A DNA stretch of 64,000 nt from Tenebrio molitor. Its lineage: Eukaryota; Arthropoda; Insecta; Coleoptera; Tenebrionidae. The stretch is taken from contig NC_091052.1 of assembly GCF_963966145.1 (NCBI RefSeq), forward strand, positions 15,376,001 to 15,440,000. Reading direction: 5' to 3'. The notes beneath the pieces are model-generated. The model saw only the letters and a program-made list of their open reading frames with translations, had not been told where the DNA came from and did not search any database. The first letter of the stretch is position 1. Every line of letters begins with the position of its first letter. The position numbers and the translations under genes are program-made. Positions 1 to 10,011 of the stretch are shown piece after piece.

Positions 1-48
1 ATACAAATGAAGGTAATTAAAAATATGTCAATCACTTCGGTTACCTAC

Positions 49-689
49 ATTTTAAATTCTGGAAACTGCTGATACTTTTTGAACTCTTCCTCCCATTCTT
101 TTTGAGTTGTTGGCATTTTTTCTCCCAACAGTTTCCACGTGACCATGGACAAACCAGATTCAGTCAGGCGAGTTACGCCACCTATAAAACGTTCGACTTA
201 TTAGTATTCGTGAAAGAAAACCACAATCAATACTGAATCGCTTTATTTAAATTTAAATACTTTATAATAATCATCTAGCGGACAGTTCTTTTAATAACCT
301 CTTCCAACACTGTGCAAATACTGACGAGAATGTAGTAATAAATAATGGTAATACCTAAAACTACTGCCACAAAAACCATGCCGCTGCACGTCACTAGCCA
401 GTATCCTATGGACTTCTTTCCTTTTTGGGGAATGTTTGAACTCAGTCTGACGGCTACCGAAACGGTGGTTTTAAGAAGAGTAGTTTGCTGCAAAATTTCG
501 GTGAAAATGTCGATCGTTTGAGAAATAAAATACCTTGAGAAAGTTACGCAGAGGCTGTCTTCTCCAAACCGGATTCGTGTAAGTCCGTAGAGCTCCATTC
601 TGGAGCACACCTCCCGTTGAAATCCCCAAAAGTGAATTGGTTTTGGGCAAAAATGTAGGAGCCCTACAGAGTCTAACTAAACTCAACAT
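49..689 (-). CDS. COX15: COX15, heme A synthase, mitochondrial (5' part, truncated by window edge)
   Basis: Converts heme O to heme A in the inner mitochondrial membrane for cytochrome c oxidase assembly. Three exons are readable on the minus strand: 689-534, 487-355 and 181-49. All introns are GT-AG, the first is only 46 bp, and phases agree. The N-terminus (MLSLVRLCRAPTFLP) is basic and hydrophobic like a mitochondrial presequence. Exon 2 holds the first membrane segment (GYWLVTCSGMVFVAVVLG). Exon 3 continues with the family signature GGVTRLTESGLSMVTWKLLG and ends near QQFPEFK. The donor at 48-47 sends the reading frame off the window, so the heme-binding core is not visible. It lies head-to-head with ALDH16A1. 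Identification rests on the exon 2-exon 3 junction, which matches this family closely. Confidence 0.92.
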
Positions 690-1046
690 TCTGGTGTTTT
701 ACTGAAACAAAACGATAAAAATAATTTCAAGGCGAATACTCAGTTGCGCAAAACTCCTTAAAAACTATAGTACTGTTCAAGTTACTTATTTTGTGTTTCA
801 AATAAAACATGACGGAGTGTTATTGTCAGTTTTCCCTTGCGGTTTAGTTGTTTATTTAAATTCACTCGATTCTTATGGCGTCGTTAGCAAACAGCTGATT
901 ACTTAAGATAGAAATTTTCAAGTCACTTTGGATTGAAAGTTCATGCGCCTTAAGTCCGAGATAACATTTGAACGGACAATGATAAAAAAATGTGCAGCTG
1001 CAATCATCTATAATCTGAGTGTCCTAAGTCTTTAATCTTTATCGCG
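690..1046. promoter_or_regulatory. Divergent COX15 / ALDH16A1 promoter interval
   Basis: 357 bp separate the two divergent start codons. I see no clear TATA box or other recognisable motif. The assignment as a shared promoter is inferred from geometry only. Confidence 0.45.
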
Positions 1047-3715
1047 ATGGGTGAGGCTGGCGATACAAAAGACCGTAAAATCAAGCAAATTTTCGAGACC
1101 ATGGAATATGGAGACTACAAGGAGAGCACTAGTGAAGTCACTGTAAGTGATGCGGGTTTTCACAACTAAGACGCTCAGTCTGTTTTGTTTAGGAATGGTT
1201 GACTGGCAAAGACAAGTGCATATTTGCGTACATCGATAAAAAAGATAAATTGCCTAATGGGGAACCTTTATCGATAAAAGATGCAAATAATGAAAACTTT
1301 CTGTGTACCGTTTACGTCCCTGAAGCGGCTGTGGTAGACATCATTCTTAACAAGTTGGGGGAAACCAAAAGTACGTGGGCTGACGTTGCCCCCACAAAAC
1401 GGGCGGACATAATTTACAAGTGAGAAATGTTTTGAAGATTAACCCTTGTGTTATTCGTTCATTTGGCAGGTTGGGGGCCGAGATAAAGAAAAAAGAAAAC
1501 CTACTTGTACAACTAGAGACTGCAGTTCGAGGAATTCTTAAGAAAGACACAAAAAACACAGCACTGCCTTTACTCACCAACTATCTACAGTATTGTTCGA
1601 GTTTTAGCGTGAAGCACAATTCTGATAATCCTTCATGGAAACCCGACGGTATGAATCCGGCGCTTTTTGCAACACATTCAGAGTCAGACATTTAACATAA
1701 CCACACTTTCTTTCAAACACTCACATGGTTCTAATCAAATTAACTCAAGTGTAAATTATTATTTTCTTCAGACAATTCAGTTTTACGCATTTTTCTGTTT
1801 TGATAACATGGTAACATTTACATTTTTTGATCATTTTAATTTATAAAACTTTCAATTTATCTTCACGTTTTGGCAACACTGATAACACAAATGACAGGCG
1901 GGAAATTTAATTTAAATGTATTGTAGGATTAGTTGTGGGCATATTGTCCGATGAAAATCCTCTCTCATCTGTGGCCCATATACTGGGGCCGGCTTTAGCT
2001 GCTGGTTATAACGTAGTTCTTCAGACTGGACCCCTGCTGAGTGTAACTGTAACAGCTTTAATAGATATTGCGGTTCAAACAGGGTATGTTGATCCAACTC
2101 ACTCAAAATGACTTAGCAATTCTTCAAATTTAAATTGTAGAATACCTGAAGGTACTATAAAGCTAATACCTGGAAACGTGAAGCACGATATTTTTTTCAC
2201 ACACCCTAAAGTCTCTGTAGTGGCAATTTTTGATGATCTCTACAAAGAAAACTATCTCGTTGCTAACAATTTGAACAAGAAGCTTCTGCATTTTTATTCG
2301 TCCGGGATTCCAATGATAGTTTTCGACAATTGCGATTTAGACTCCGCATGTCAGAGTGTGATAAACTCTGCTTGGGGCTACAAAGGAATGGTTTGTTGTT
2401 CCTAATTTGAATTTGTAGTAAATGATCAGCCACATTTTTAGGTTCCGTGGTCGGTACGAAATATTTTCATTCAAGAAAATGTATTTGAGAGTTTCACCGA
2501 AAAGCTTAAGCAGAGAGTTGGTCAATTAAGAATTGGGAAAAGTGACGAAAAAAATGTGGATGTCACGTATCCTGACAAAAGTGTCTTGGAAAAAATAGCA
2601 GATCTTGCGGAGAAGGCTAGAAACGAGGGAGTCGAAGTGTATCAGTTAAATGGAGACAGCGTCTTTCCGGTTCTCCTAATTGGAGGTAACGTTTTTCACA
2701 ATAATGTCATCCAAGAAGACGTTATTAATGTTCCTGTGGTCACTTTGACTGCTTTTCGTACAATCAACGAGGCCGTAGCATTGTCCAATAATACAAGACA
2801 AGGTTTGGCCGCGTCCGTCTGGACAGAAAACACGAGTCTTGCTAACGAAATAATGGGAAAACTCAAGGTAAATTTGAATCTCGTTGAATTCTTATTTGAA
2901 CGATGTTTTATTTAAAGGTGAGTAATGTTTGGATCAATTGCCACGGATTGTTCTCGGCAGAAGCATCGATGTCGCCTTATAAAACCAGTGGAAATGCTTT
3001 TTTCGGAGGTAACGAAGGATTTTACGAATACGTCCGCGTCAAGATTTTGAAACATGAAAGCATCCTGCAAGTATGCAACGCCGAAGCTATGGAAAAAGCG
3101 ATCAGCGAAGCTAAAAAAGGACAAGCGATGTGGGCGAAACTCGGTGAGTTCGCTCGAAAAAAAACCTTGCAAGCAATCGCCCAAATTCTTCAAACAAAAA
3201 AGAAGAATTGGGGACTATCGGAGCCGTGGTTGAACGAATGGATCACTCTAATCCACGACTACACCGCTGATCATTCCGGGAAGAATTTTGCAGAAAGCGA
3301 CGGCTTCAACGTGGTCTCTTTGCGAGAGCCTCGAGGAGTGATCGCCGTCGAAACTCCAGATCAAATGGACGGTCACAATAAAAGATTGATAATCGCCGCA
3401 CTAGCCGAAGGCAATTCTGTCATCGTTTTGAACGACGTCAAGGAGACGACCGATTTTTATTTGTACGTTTCGGGATTGCTGCCCAAAGGGATTTTATTGG
3501 TAACGCCTCATTGTCAAGAGAGTAGAAAAGTGGCAGCGTTGCACAAGGAATTGAACGTGTACGTTGGAGAGAAAAATAATAACGTGTTTCGCTCGTTGCC
3601 ATTAAAAATTTCATGCAAATTTCAAGTGGCGAACCACGAGAATTGGAGCGAGGTTCGCAACAAGGTTACACTGGTGAAAAATGTGTGGTTTAGTAAAGGT
3701 CAATCGTTTATGTAA
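1047..3715 (+). CDS. ALDH16A1: ALDH16A1-like protein, catalytically dead aldehyde dehydrogenase superfamily member
   Basis: Seven exons: 1047-1142, 1193-1419, 1470-1648, 1933-2083, 2141-2390, 2442-2867, 2918-3715. They join in phase to 708 aa (human about 800). The N-terminus (KIKQIFETMEYGDYKES then EWL) and the block VSNVWINCHGLFSAEASMSP followed by GGNEGFYEYVR are diagnostic of the ALDH16 family, which carries a second ALDH-like region. Here residues after about 450 form a shortened second region. Where active ALDHs have the cysteine nucleophile (GQxC) the sequence reads GYKGMVPWSVRN, so no catalytic Cys is present. That agrees with reports that animal ALDH16A1 proteins are often inactive scaffolds. 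The start ATG is the first in frame after the divergent promoter. A poly(A) signal AATAAA lies at 3733-3738. Confidence 0.9.
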
Positions 3716-4325
3716 AAAAAACAGTTGAGAACAATAAAATGTTTTTGTGGTTTTCTCGCTTTTCATTTCAAAATAAACTGTCTTTGACACGACTAGAGTC
3801 CCTACATACGTTCGAATCGATAAGTATTTAGGTGGGAGACCACGTAATGTGGAATTTTCACTTTGAGCCTGCTGTATCTTCTAGGTTGCTTCTAGGACTG
3901 TTGTCCCACTAACCTTAATTCGTTTCATTTCTTCGCCCTTTATTAGAGCCAGAAAAGTAAATCATAAATTGTTATGACAAAAGGTACCTAAAATCTTTTA
4001 ATCCTCGTTTTCTGATTTTAAATTTAACGCTGTTGTTTATTTTAAAAATTTATGGAATAGAGATTGTACCTACATTTGTTTGATTTTCCTCACTTGATGA
4101 AGTGCATTCGGAACATGTTACTAAATAAAGATTTACATTTTGTTCAACAAGGCAAAAAAAAAAGTTGCGTCGTGGTCCCATATGGGCACGGGTGTATCAG
4201 TTATATAAGAGTCGCGGTGTTTATAGTCAGTTTGTGTAATTGACCGATGAGCAGTGAGCACGTAGTTCCTGAAAAAATTATAAAAATGAAAAGTGAAAAA
4301 CTGCACGCGTATTTAGTCATATGGG
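3716..4325. other. Intergenic, ALDH16A1 3' flank
   Basis: AT-rich sequence following the ALDH16A1 poly(A) signal. I see no gene or clear repeat structure in it before the foldback element. Confidence 0.5.
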
Positions 4326-4977
4326 TCTGTCCCAATAGTGTTAATGTTAGTGGAGATGGCAATGGTAAATTGGTAATGTTAGTAGTCCAGTGTTCACAAT
4401 AATAGCTGCTTTCCATTCGGTCAAAAGAACCGTTCGGAGCTGCTCCTGAGCTTGAAACCCCACGTTCCATTTGCTAGAAACGGTGGGCATCACGCTCATT
4501 GGTTTTACCGTTCCCTTTCCCCTCAAGGACCACCTTTCGTGCAGGGGCGTGTGGCCCAAACGTGCATTTTAACCTAGGATTTTAACCACGGGCATTTCAA
4601 CTCAAAGTTCGCACATTTTAACCGTTCCTTTCATAACTGCTCTCGAGCAGCTCCGAGAAGTATGAGGCTTCAAGCAGCAGGGGCGTAAGGATATTGAATG
4701 GAAAGCAGCTAATGTTAACGGAATGTTACTCTTACAGCTGTCAACGTGGTGTGAACTGTCACTGCGCCTGCGCGTGCGTGAAATTCTCGATGGTGATTGG
4801 TAGATGTTAACGAAGATGTTAAAGAACCAGACATTTTCTGGATCTCTTAACATCGTGTCTAACATTAACATCACCATTACCATTATTGTGAACGGTTGAA
4901 CGTTTCACCAATGTTCTGAAGATTAACATTCTGGCTAACACTAACATTAACATTACCATTAACACTATTGTGACAGA
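4326..4977. mobile_element. Foldback / MITE-like element with imperfect terminal inverted repeats
   Basis: The left end (TCTGTCCCAATAGTGTTAAT, 4326) is mirrored at the right end (rc TCTGTCACAATAGTGTTAAT, ending 4977). The next ~120 bp of each side also pair: a GCTGCTTTCCATTC block at about 4410 recurs inverted at about 4700. Both ends are rich in degenerate TAACATTAACATTACC repeats. No transposase is present. Superfamily is undetermined because no clear target duplication is seen. Confidence 0.7.
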
Positions 4978-5084
4978 TACAACTTGGTCGGAACCGCCAT
5001 TCATGTTGCAGCACGAATAAGTAAGAATAAGCCAGAATCTGAGTTTTATTTAACTCCTAAAGCAGTAGTTACAGCTGGCATATC

Positions 5085-5479
5085 CATTCCTTCTGCAGTA
5101 ATTCTCTCTCTCTTTCACATCCGCGCTCTTTTTCTTTTCTTTATAGCACTCAGACAGTATCCTACACTCTTCCCTTCCACCCATTCTGTCTTCGAACTTT
5201 GCCGCTCTCTCCCGCTTTCACTCTCAACTTGCTCCTCTTGCACTCTTCCCTCACTATGTACCCTGGTGTTTCTCTGTCCATTCCTAGCACCCATCTCAAA
5301 TATTTCTCTTGCACTCTCTCCACCTCCTCCTGTTCCTTCCATCCCCAGATCTCTGCTCCATACATCAACACGCTCTCTACCATGCTCTCGAACATCATCA
5401 TTCTCCTCCCGAACTCACCTCCCCACTTTCTCTCTCCGATACCCCACGCGCATCCAACTACCTTGTTCGCCTTTGTCAC
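5085..5479 (-). mobile_element. LINE (non-LTR retrotransposon) 3' portion, downstream of the Copia insertion
   Basis: The minus-strand frame reads through a post-RT region (SVLMYGAEIWGWKEQEEVE, then YLRWVLGMDRETPGYIVREE), typical of insect LINE ORF2 proteins of the I/Jockey/R1 type. It continues directly the frame that ends at 10017 on the other side of the Copia element, so the two pieces are one LINE. The reading frame is broken by frameshifts around 5200-5260. The 3' boundary near 5085 is approximate and no poly(A) tail is evident. Confidence 0.8.
5475..5479. repeat. Copia target-site duplication, left copy (GTCAC)
   Basis: The five bases GTCAC precede the left LTR and recur immediately after the right LTR at 10012-10016. 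Five-base duplications are standard for Copia integrases. Confidence 0.92.
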
Positions 5480-5698
5480 TGTTGGGATTTTCTAATAAGG
5501 CCGACTGTTTTGATTTAAAAGCTAAAACTGTTTATTCAAACGTGAACGTGTTGTTTTACCATCTACAAGTTTCAAGTTAGTGTCTATGGCGTATATCAGG
5601 TTTTTCCTTAGTTACATCTACTCGTTGGTTTTAGTACCAACCTAAACAAAATAAAAGTACTGTTATTAAATAATTATAAAATGAGAAATACATCAACA
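5480..5698 (-). repeat. Copia 3' LTR
   Basis: 219-bp direct repeat, TGTTGATG...CCCAACA in the element's orientation, with the canonical TG...CA ends. The gag-pol stop codon (5693-5695) lies just inside it. Confidence 0.95.
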
Positions 5699-8600
5699 CT
5701 CTCCCTTATTTAATAACTTACAGATTCCCATGTCGTTACACAAATCTCTAAATCGGGTTGAAAACAATGGTTTTGTTAATATGTCCGCGAGCTGTTTTTC
5801 AGAATCTACTTTTGAAACCATAATCTCTCCAGCAGTTACTAATTCGCGAACAAAAAAATGTCTGATACGAATATGCTTCGTTCTTCGATGGAACTCGGGA
5901 TTCTGGGCAAGTCGAATAGCAGCTTCATTGTCGATTTGTAATGTAGGTGTTGCTTTCAATTGGTCCAGTTCAGTTAAAATCCTCTTGATCCAGATGATCT
6001 CCCTGGCAGCTTCGCTGGCAGCTACAACTTCAGCTTCAGTTGTGGATATGGCAACGGAAGATTGTCTTTGGCTCATCCAGGAAATAGGGGCCCCAGAGTG
6101 GAGGCACAGTACACCAGAGGTCGAGCGCCCCGTGCTAAGGTCACCACCATGATCTGCATCGCTGTAGCATTCAAAAACCCCCTTTGCTTGGTTGTTCTTG
6201 TAAAGAAGCCCACAGTTCGTTGTACCTCTCAGGTACCGCAAAATCCTCTTGACCCTAACTACGTCTCGATCTGTTGGATTCTCAAGATTTCTGGATACCA
6301 CGCTGAGTGCGTACGCAACATCCGGACGTGTCCCACACATGAGGAACATCAATGCTCCCACGGCTTGTCTGTATGGAAACTCGGAGTTTCGAGAGCTTTC
6401 TTCTGTGTCGTTGTCCTTGACGATTGGAGTAGTCACTGCCTTGCAGTTACTCATGTTGAATCGTTCTAACAGTTTTTCGGTGTAGTGGGTTTGACTCACC
6501 CTCACCGAGCCGTCTTCTTCTCGATTGATTTCCAGTCCCAGGAAAAACGACGCAGGTTTAGCAGTTATTTTGAACTTTCGTCCTAAGTCATCGATAAATT
6601 GTTGAAGTTCCTGTTCGTCATTGGCTGCAATTAAACCATCATCAACATAAAGGACGAAGAACATTTTTGTGGAGCCTGTTTGCCTAACAAAAAGACAAGG
6701 ATCCGCTTCGCTCCTTCGAAAACCCAATTTAATGATGTAATTGCTAAACTTCTCATTCCAGCAACGAGGGGCTTGTTTCAGCCCATACAAGCTTTTCTTT
6801 AGTCGACATACTCTCCCAGATCCATCACCGTGTCCTTCAGGTTGTTGCATGTATATGGTTTCCTTCAAGTCACCATAGAGAAAAGCCGTTGAAACGTCAA
6901 TCTGTGCAAGTTTCATACCTTCATTTGCGGCAACACTGAGTAACGTTCGAATAGTAGACTTCCTGGCTACTGGACTGAAAGTTTCGTCATAGTCAATTCC
7001 TCTTTGCTGTGAATAGCCCTTGATGACCAGTCTCGCCTTGAACTTATCGATTGATCCATCGGCGTTGGTTTTCACTTTGTAGACCCATTTGTTTGAAATA
7101 GCCCTTTTTCCTTGAGGTAAGTCCACTAGCTCCCAAGTCTCGTTTTCTTGAAGAGCCTTCATTTCACGGTCCATGGCTTCTTTCCAGTAATCCTTTTGAT
7201 CCGACTTCATGGCCTCGCCGTAAGTTTCTGGTTCCTCAAGTGACGTTGCAAGATGCATCACGTAGTCTTGCAGTTTCTCTGGCGCTTTCAGAGTCGATCT
7301 GTTCCGTAGACATCGTGTGGTCCTGTCGGCGTTGTGCTCGCAATCTGACTCGGAAGTTCCAGAAATTGACGTATCTTCGGTTTCCTGCTCCTCTTCATCG
7401 TCATCGGTGAGTTCATCATCGCGATCAGCTTGAATTTCCTGTTTAGACGTTGAATCATCTTCTGGAATAATCACACTTTTCGTGTGCTCAAGCGTTTTCT
7501 CTTCAAATACGACATCTCGTGATCTAATGAGTTTGCATTCCTCTTTGTCGAAGATCCTGTATCCGTCATCATGATCGTAGCCAATGAGAATACCTTTAGT
7601 GGCTTTTGGGTCCATCTTTTTTCTGGTTTGCTTCGGAACATGAACATAGCAAGTGGAGCCTATTACACGTAAGTGTTTCAGTCCCGGTTTCTTACCGTAC
7701 CACAGTTCATATGGAGATGTTCCTGGCACGTTTGAAGGTCCCGTGCGATTCAAGATGTAGTTAGCTGAACGAACTATTTCAGCCCAGAGTGTCTGCGGAA
7801 TGTTTCCGTGGGCATGCATAATTGCCCTTGCTGTTTCGACGACTGTGCGATTCTCTCTTTCGCTACAGCCGTTTTGTTGTGGGGTGTATGGCATCGTTAG
7901 ACGTTGAATAATACCTTCCTTTTGAAGCATACTTCTAACGTCCTTGTTGTCAAACTCCTTCCCATTGTCACTCAGAAGTTCTTTGATCACATGTCCAACA
8001 GTTTTTGTTTCAGCTAAAAACTGACTCAGCTTCTCTGCAACTTCTGATTTTTCTTTCAAGAAATAAATCGTCCTGAATTTTGTGTAGTCGTCCTTGAAGA
8101 GCACAAAATATTTAAATCCTGACATCGATTCCTGAAATGGTCCGCATACATCTGTGTGAACTCGCTCTCCTGCTTTTGTTGTCTTCGTTCTAGTGCCAAA
8201 TGGTAGGCGATGAGCTTTTCCGTACATACAGCCTTCACACAGTTCACTGTCCATTTCCACTTTGATGTTCAGCTCCTTGCTCAGTAGCGACTTCACATGG
8301 CGCTTATTCTGATGTCCGAATCTCTCATGATATAGCTGCAAGAGATTATTTGTACCTGTGACATTGACTTCATCGAGTGAGCTGGTTTTCGTACTTCTCA
8401 CGGCCAACTTATAAAGTCCTCCAAATCGATCACGAACTCCTATCAGCTGGACTAATCCGTCGACTTTGAAATTGCAAGTTTCTGTGGTTGAGATGAACTC
8501 GCTATTTTGACGTTTATCTTGTGCTGCAAGAACGGAGAACAAATTCTTCTGAATACTTGGAACGCACCAAACATCTGTCAGAGTGATTTTGTTCCATCTT

Positions 8601-9658
8601 CCTCCAACTGCTGCTTCAATCTCCACTGTACCTTTTCCAATGGCTTCAATTTTCTCACCATTCGCTGTGGTTACTGAATGTGTTGTTGAAAATGGTTCAA
8701 GTGTTCTGAACGAATTTTTGTCATTTGTGATATGACTTGTCGCGCCATTATCTACATACCAGTCTTTATTACTGCTTTCAGAATTCATCACAGTTGATGT
8801 AATAGAAACGAGTGTCATGTTCGTACCTGGTTCCGGATTGCTCGATTTCGGTGGCCTGCCATCAGCTATCCACTTTCTACACACTTTCACGGTGTGATTT
8901 GGCTTCTTACAATAATGACAAATCAGCTTCTTTTTCTTCTTGGAATCGACTACATTCGCTTGCTGCGATGCCTGCTTCGACGAGTTCACAACCAGAGCTT
9001 TCTGATCAGAAGATTCGTCCTCCTTGGTCCCTAAGGCTCGTTCATATGCACACAATTGATTTGTCAGATTATCGACTGTTCTGTCACTTTTTGACATTAA
9101 CATCCAGCTAGACTTGAATGAAAAATAGTCATCTGGTAGTGTTCCCAGAATTTTACAGATCAGAAATAAGTCTGGTAGTTCCAGGTTCGCTTCATCTTTC
9201 ATCATCTCCTGCTTCAACTCGCTCCATAGTGTTTTCAATTTTGAAATATGTGATGCGATGTCAACTTCAGGATTCCTCTTAAATCCAAAGAATTGTAAGC
9301 AGAGGTTGTAGACTTTGTCCTCAGAAACGCCGTCAAACAACTTGTGAAGTTCCAGCCATACTTCTCGCGACGTCGTGAATCGCATTATCTTCTGCAACGT
9401 TTCATCTGACATGTTCGTGGTTAAGATAATCAAGGCATTGCTGTCTGCTTTATTGAATACTTCTAATGCACTTTTGTACGTCGCTGTTTGGGCAGCGGTA
9501 GCATCTTCTTGTAGTGTATTAGGTGCCACTAACCTGCCTTGGACAACATCCATTGCTCCGGAGACTCCTCGTAGACAGACGGAAATTTTGTATTTCCACG
9601 TAGTCCAATTTGCTTTCCCTTCCAATAGTCCAACGTTAATTATTCTTGACGAATCCAT
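5693..9658 (-). CDS. Copia gag-pol polyprotein (1321 aa)
   Basis: Encodes all functions for retrotransposition of the element. In order: Gag-like region (about 1-240); zinc knuckle CHYCKKPNHTVKVC at 247-260; aspartic protease motif VDNGATSHI near 302-310; GAG-pre-integrase His/Cys region (HERFGH at about 443, CEGC at 473). Next come the integrase core D502, D563 and E599 (D,D35E spacing), reverse transcriptase with YVDD at about 1003-1006, and RNase H with SDADHGGD at about 1165 and TTEAE. The protease motif reads DNGA rather than DSGA, a common copia variant. All catalytic residues seem present and there is no internal stop, so the protein could be active. The last codons (KGEC) are encoded by the polypurine tract and the first bases of the 3' LTR. 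The start ATG lies 134 bp inside the 5' LTR boundary. Confidence 0.95.
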   Translation of the reverse strand: MDSSRIINVGLLEGKANWTTWKYKISVCLRGVSGAMDVVQGRLVAPNTLQEDATAAQTATYKSALEVFNKADSNALIILTTNMSDETLQKIMRFTTSREVWLELHKLFDGVSEDKVYNLCLQFFGFKRNPEVDIASHISKLKTLWSELKQEMMKDEANLELPDLFLICKILGTLPDDYFSFKSSWMLMSKSDRTVDNLTNQLCAYERALGTKEDESSDQKALVVNSSKQASQQANVVDSKKKKKLICHYCKKPNHTVKVCRKWIADGRPPKSSNPEPGTNMTLVSITSTVMNSESSNKDWYVDNGATSHITNDKNSFRTLEPFSTTHSVTTANGEKIEAIGKGTVEIEAAVGGRWNKITLTDVWCVPSIQKNLFSVLAAQDKRQNSEFISTTETCNFKVDGLVQLIGVRDRFGGLYKLAVRSTKTSSLDEVNVTGTNNLLQLYHERFGHQNKRHVKSLLSKELNIKVEMDSELCEGCMYGKAHRLPFGTRTKTTKAGERVHTDVCGPFQESMSGFKYFVLFKDDYTKFRTIYFLKEKSEVAEKLSQFLAETKTVGHVIKELLSDNGKEFDNKDVRSMLQKEGIIQRLTMPYTPQQNGCSERENRTVVETARAIMHAHGNIPQTLWAEIVRSANYILNRTGPSNVPGTSPYELWYGKKPGLKHLRVIGSTCYVHVPKQTRKKMDPKATKGILIGYDHDDGYRIFDKEECKLIRSRDVVFEEKTLEHTKSVIIPEDDSTSKQEIQADRDDELTDDDEEEQETEDTSISGTSESDCEHNADRTTRCLRNRSTLKAPEKLQDYVMHLATSLEEPETYGEAMKSDQKDYWKEAMDREMKALQENETWELVDLPQGKRAISNKWVYKVKTNADGSIDKFKARLVIKGYSQQRGIDYDETFSPVARKSTIRTLLSVAANEGMKLAQIDVSTAFLYGDLKETIYMQQPEGHGDGSGRVCRLKKSLYGLKQAPRCWNEKFSNYIIKLGFRRSEADPCLFVRQTGSTKMFFVLYVDDGLIAANDEQELQQFIDDLGRKFKITAKPASFFLGLEINREEDGSVRVSQTHYTEKLLERFNMSNCKAVTTPIVKDNDTEESSRNSEFPYRQAVGALMFLMCGTRPDVAYALSVVSRNLENPTDRDVVRVKRILRYLRGTTNCGLLYKNNQAKGVFECYSDADHGGDLSTGRSTSGVLCLHSGAPISWMSQRQSSVAISTTEAEVVAASEAAREIIWIKRILTELDQLKATPTLQIDNEAAIRLAQNPEFHRRTKHIRIRHFFVRELVTAGEIMVSKVDSEKQLADILTKPLFSTRFRDLCNDMGICKLLNKGEC

Positions 9659-9782
9659 TGTTTCTTCTTTGGTTCACCTCGTGGATTCCTTAACCTCAAA
9701 ATTGGACTTGCGGAGATTACTTCAACCAGTACGCCAAATTATATTTTCCCGTTAGTGCACTTTCTTTTTAATACGCACTGTA

Positions 9783-9792
9783 GCCCATAACC
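9783..9792 (-). other. Copia primer-binding site, initiator-tRNA(Met) half type
   Basis: Directly after the 5' LTR the element reads GGTTATGGGC. It resembles the Drosophila copia site that pairs with an internal stretch of initiator tRNA-Met rather than its 3' end. The resemblance is from family knowledge; the pairing was not computed. Confidence 0.7.
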
Positions 9793-10011
9793 TGTTGGGA
9801 TTTTCTAATAAGGCCGACTGTTTTGATTTAAAAGCTAAAACTGTTTATTCAAACGTGAACGTGTTGTTTTACCATCTACAAGTTTCAAGTTAGTGTCTAT
9901 GGCGTATATCAGGTTTTTCCTTAGTTACATCTACTCGTTGGTTTTAGTACCAACCTAAACAAAATAAAAGTACTGTTATTAAATAATTATAAAATGAGAA
10001 ATACATCAACA
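9793..10011 (-). repeat. Copia 5' LTR
   Basis: 219-bp LTR, identical by eye to the 3' copy at 5480-5698. The promoter elements driving gag-pol should lie here. It is followed by the right target duplication GTCAC at 10012-10016. Confidence 0.95.

Larger units (their letters stand above)
5480..10011 (-). mobile_element. Complete Ty1/copia LTR retrotransposon, apparently intact
   Basis: A 4532-bp element with two 219-bp LTRs (5480-5698 and 9793-10011) and 5-bp target duplications GTCAC. It has one uninterrupted 1321-codon gag-pol frame, a primer-binding site next to the 5' LTR, and a purine tract (AAGGGAGAG, minus strand, 5699-5707) next to the 3' LTR. By eye the LTRs are identical, which implies a very recent insertion. 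It sits inside an older, frameshifted LINE. Confidence 0.96.

Noticed and set aside
4984..5100. Frame reading VGTAIHVAARISKNKPES next to the LINE end
   Set aside because: It looks protein-like, but I cannot match it to a family, it has no splice context, and it lies between two mobile elements. Kept only as a note.
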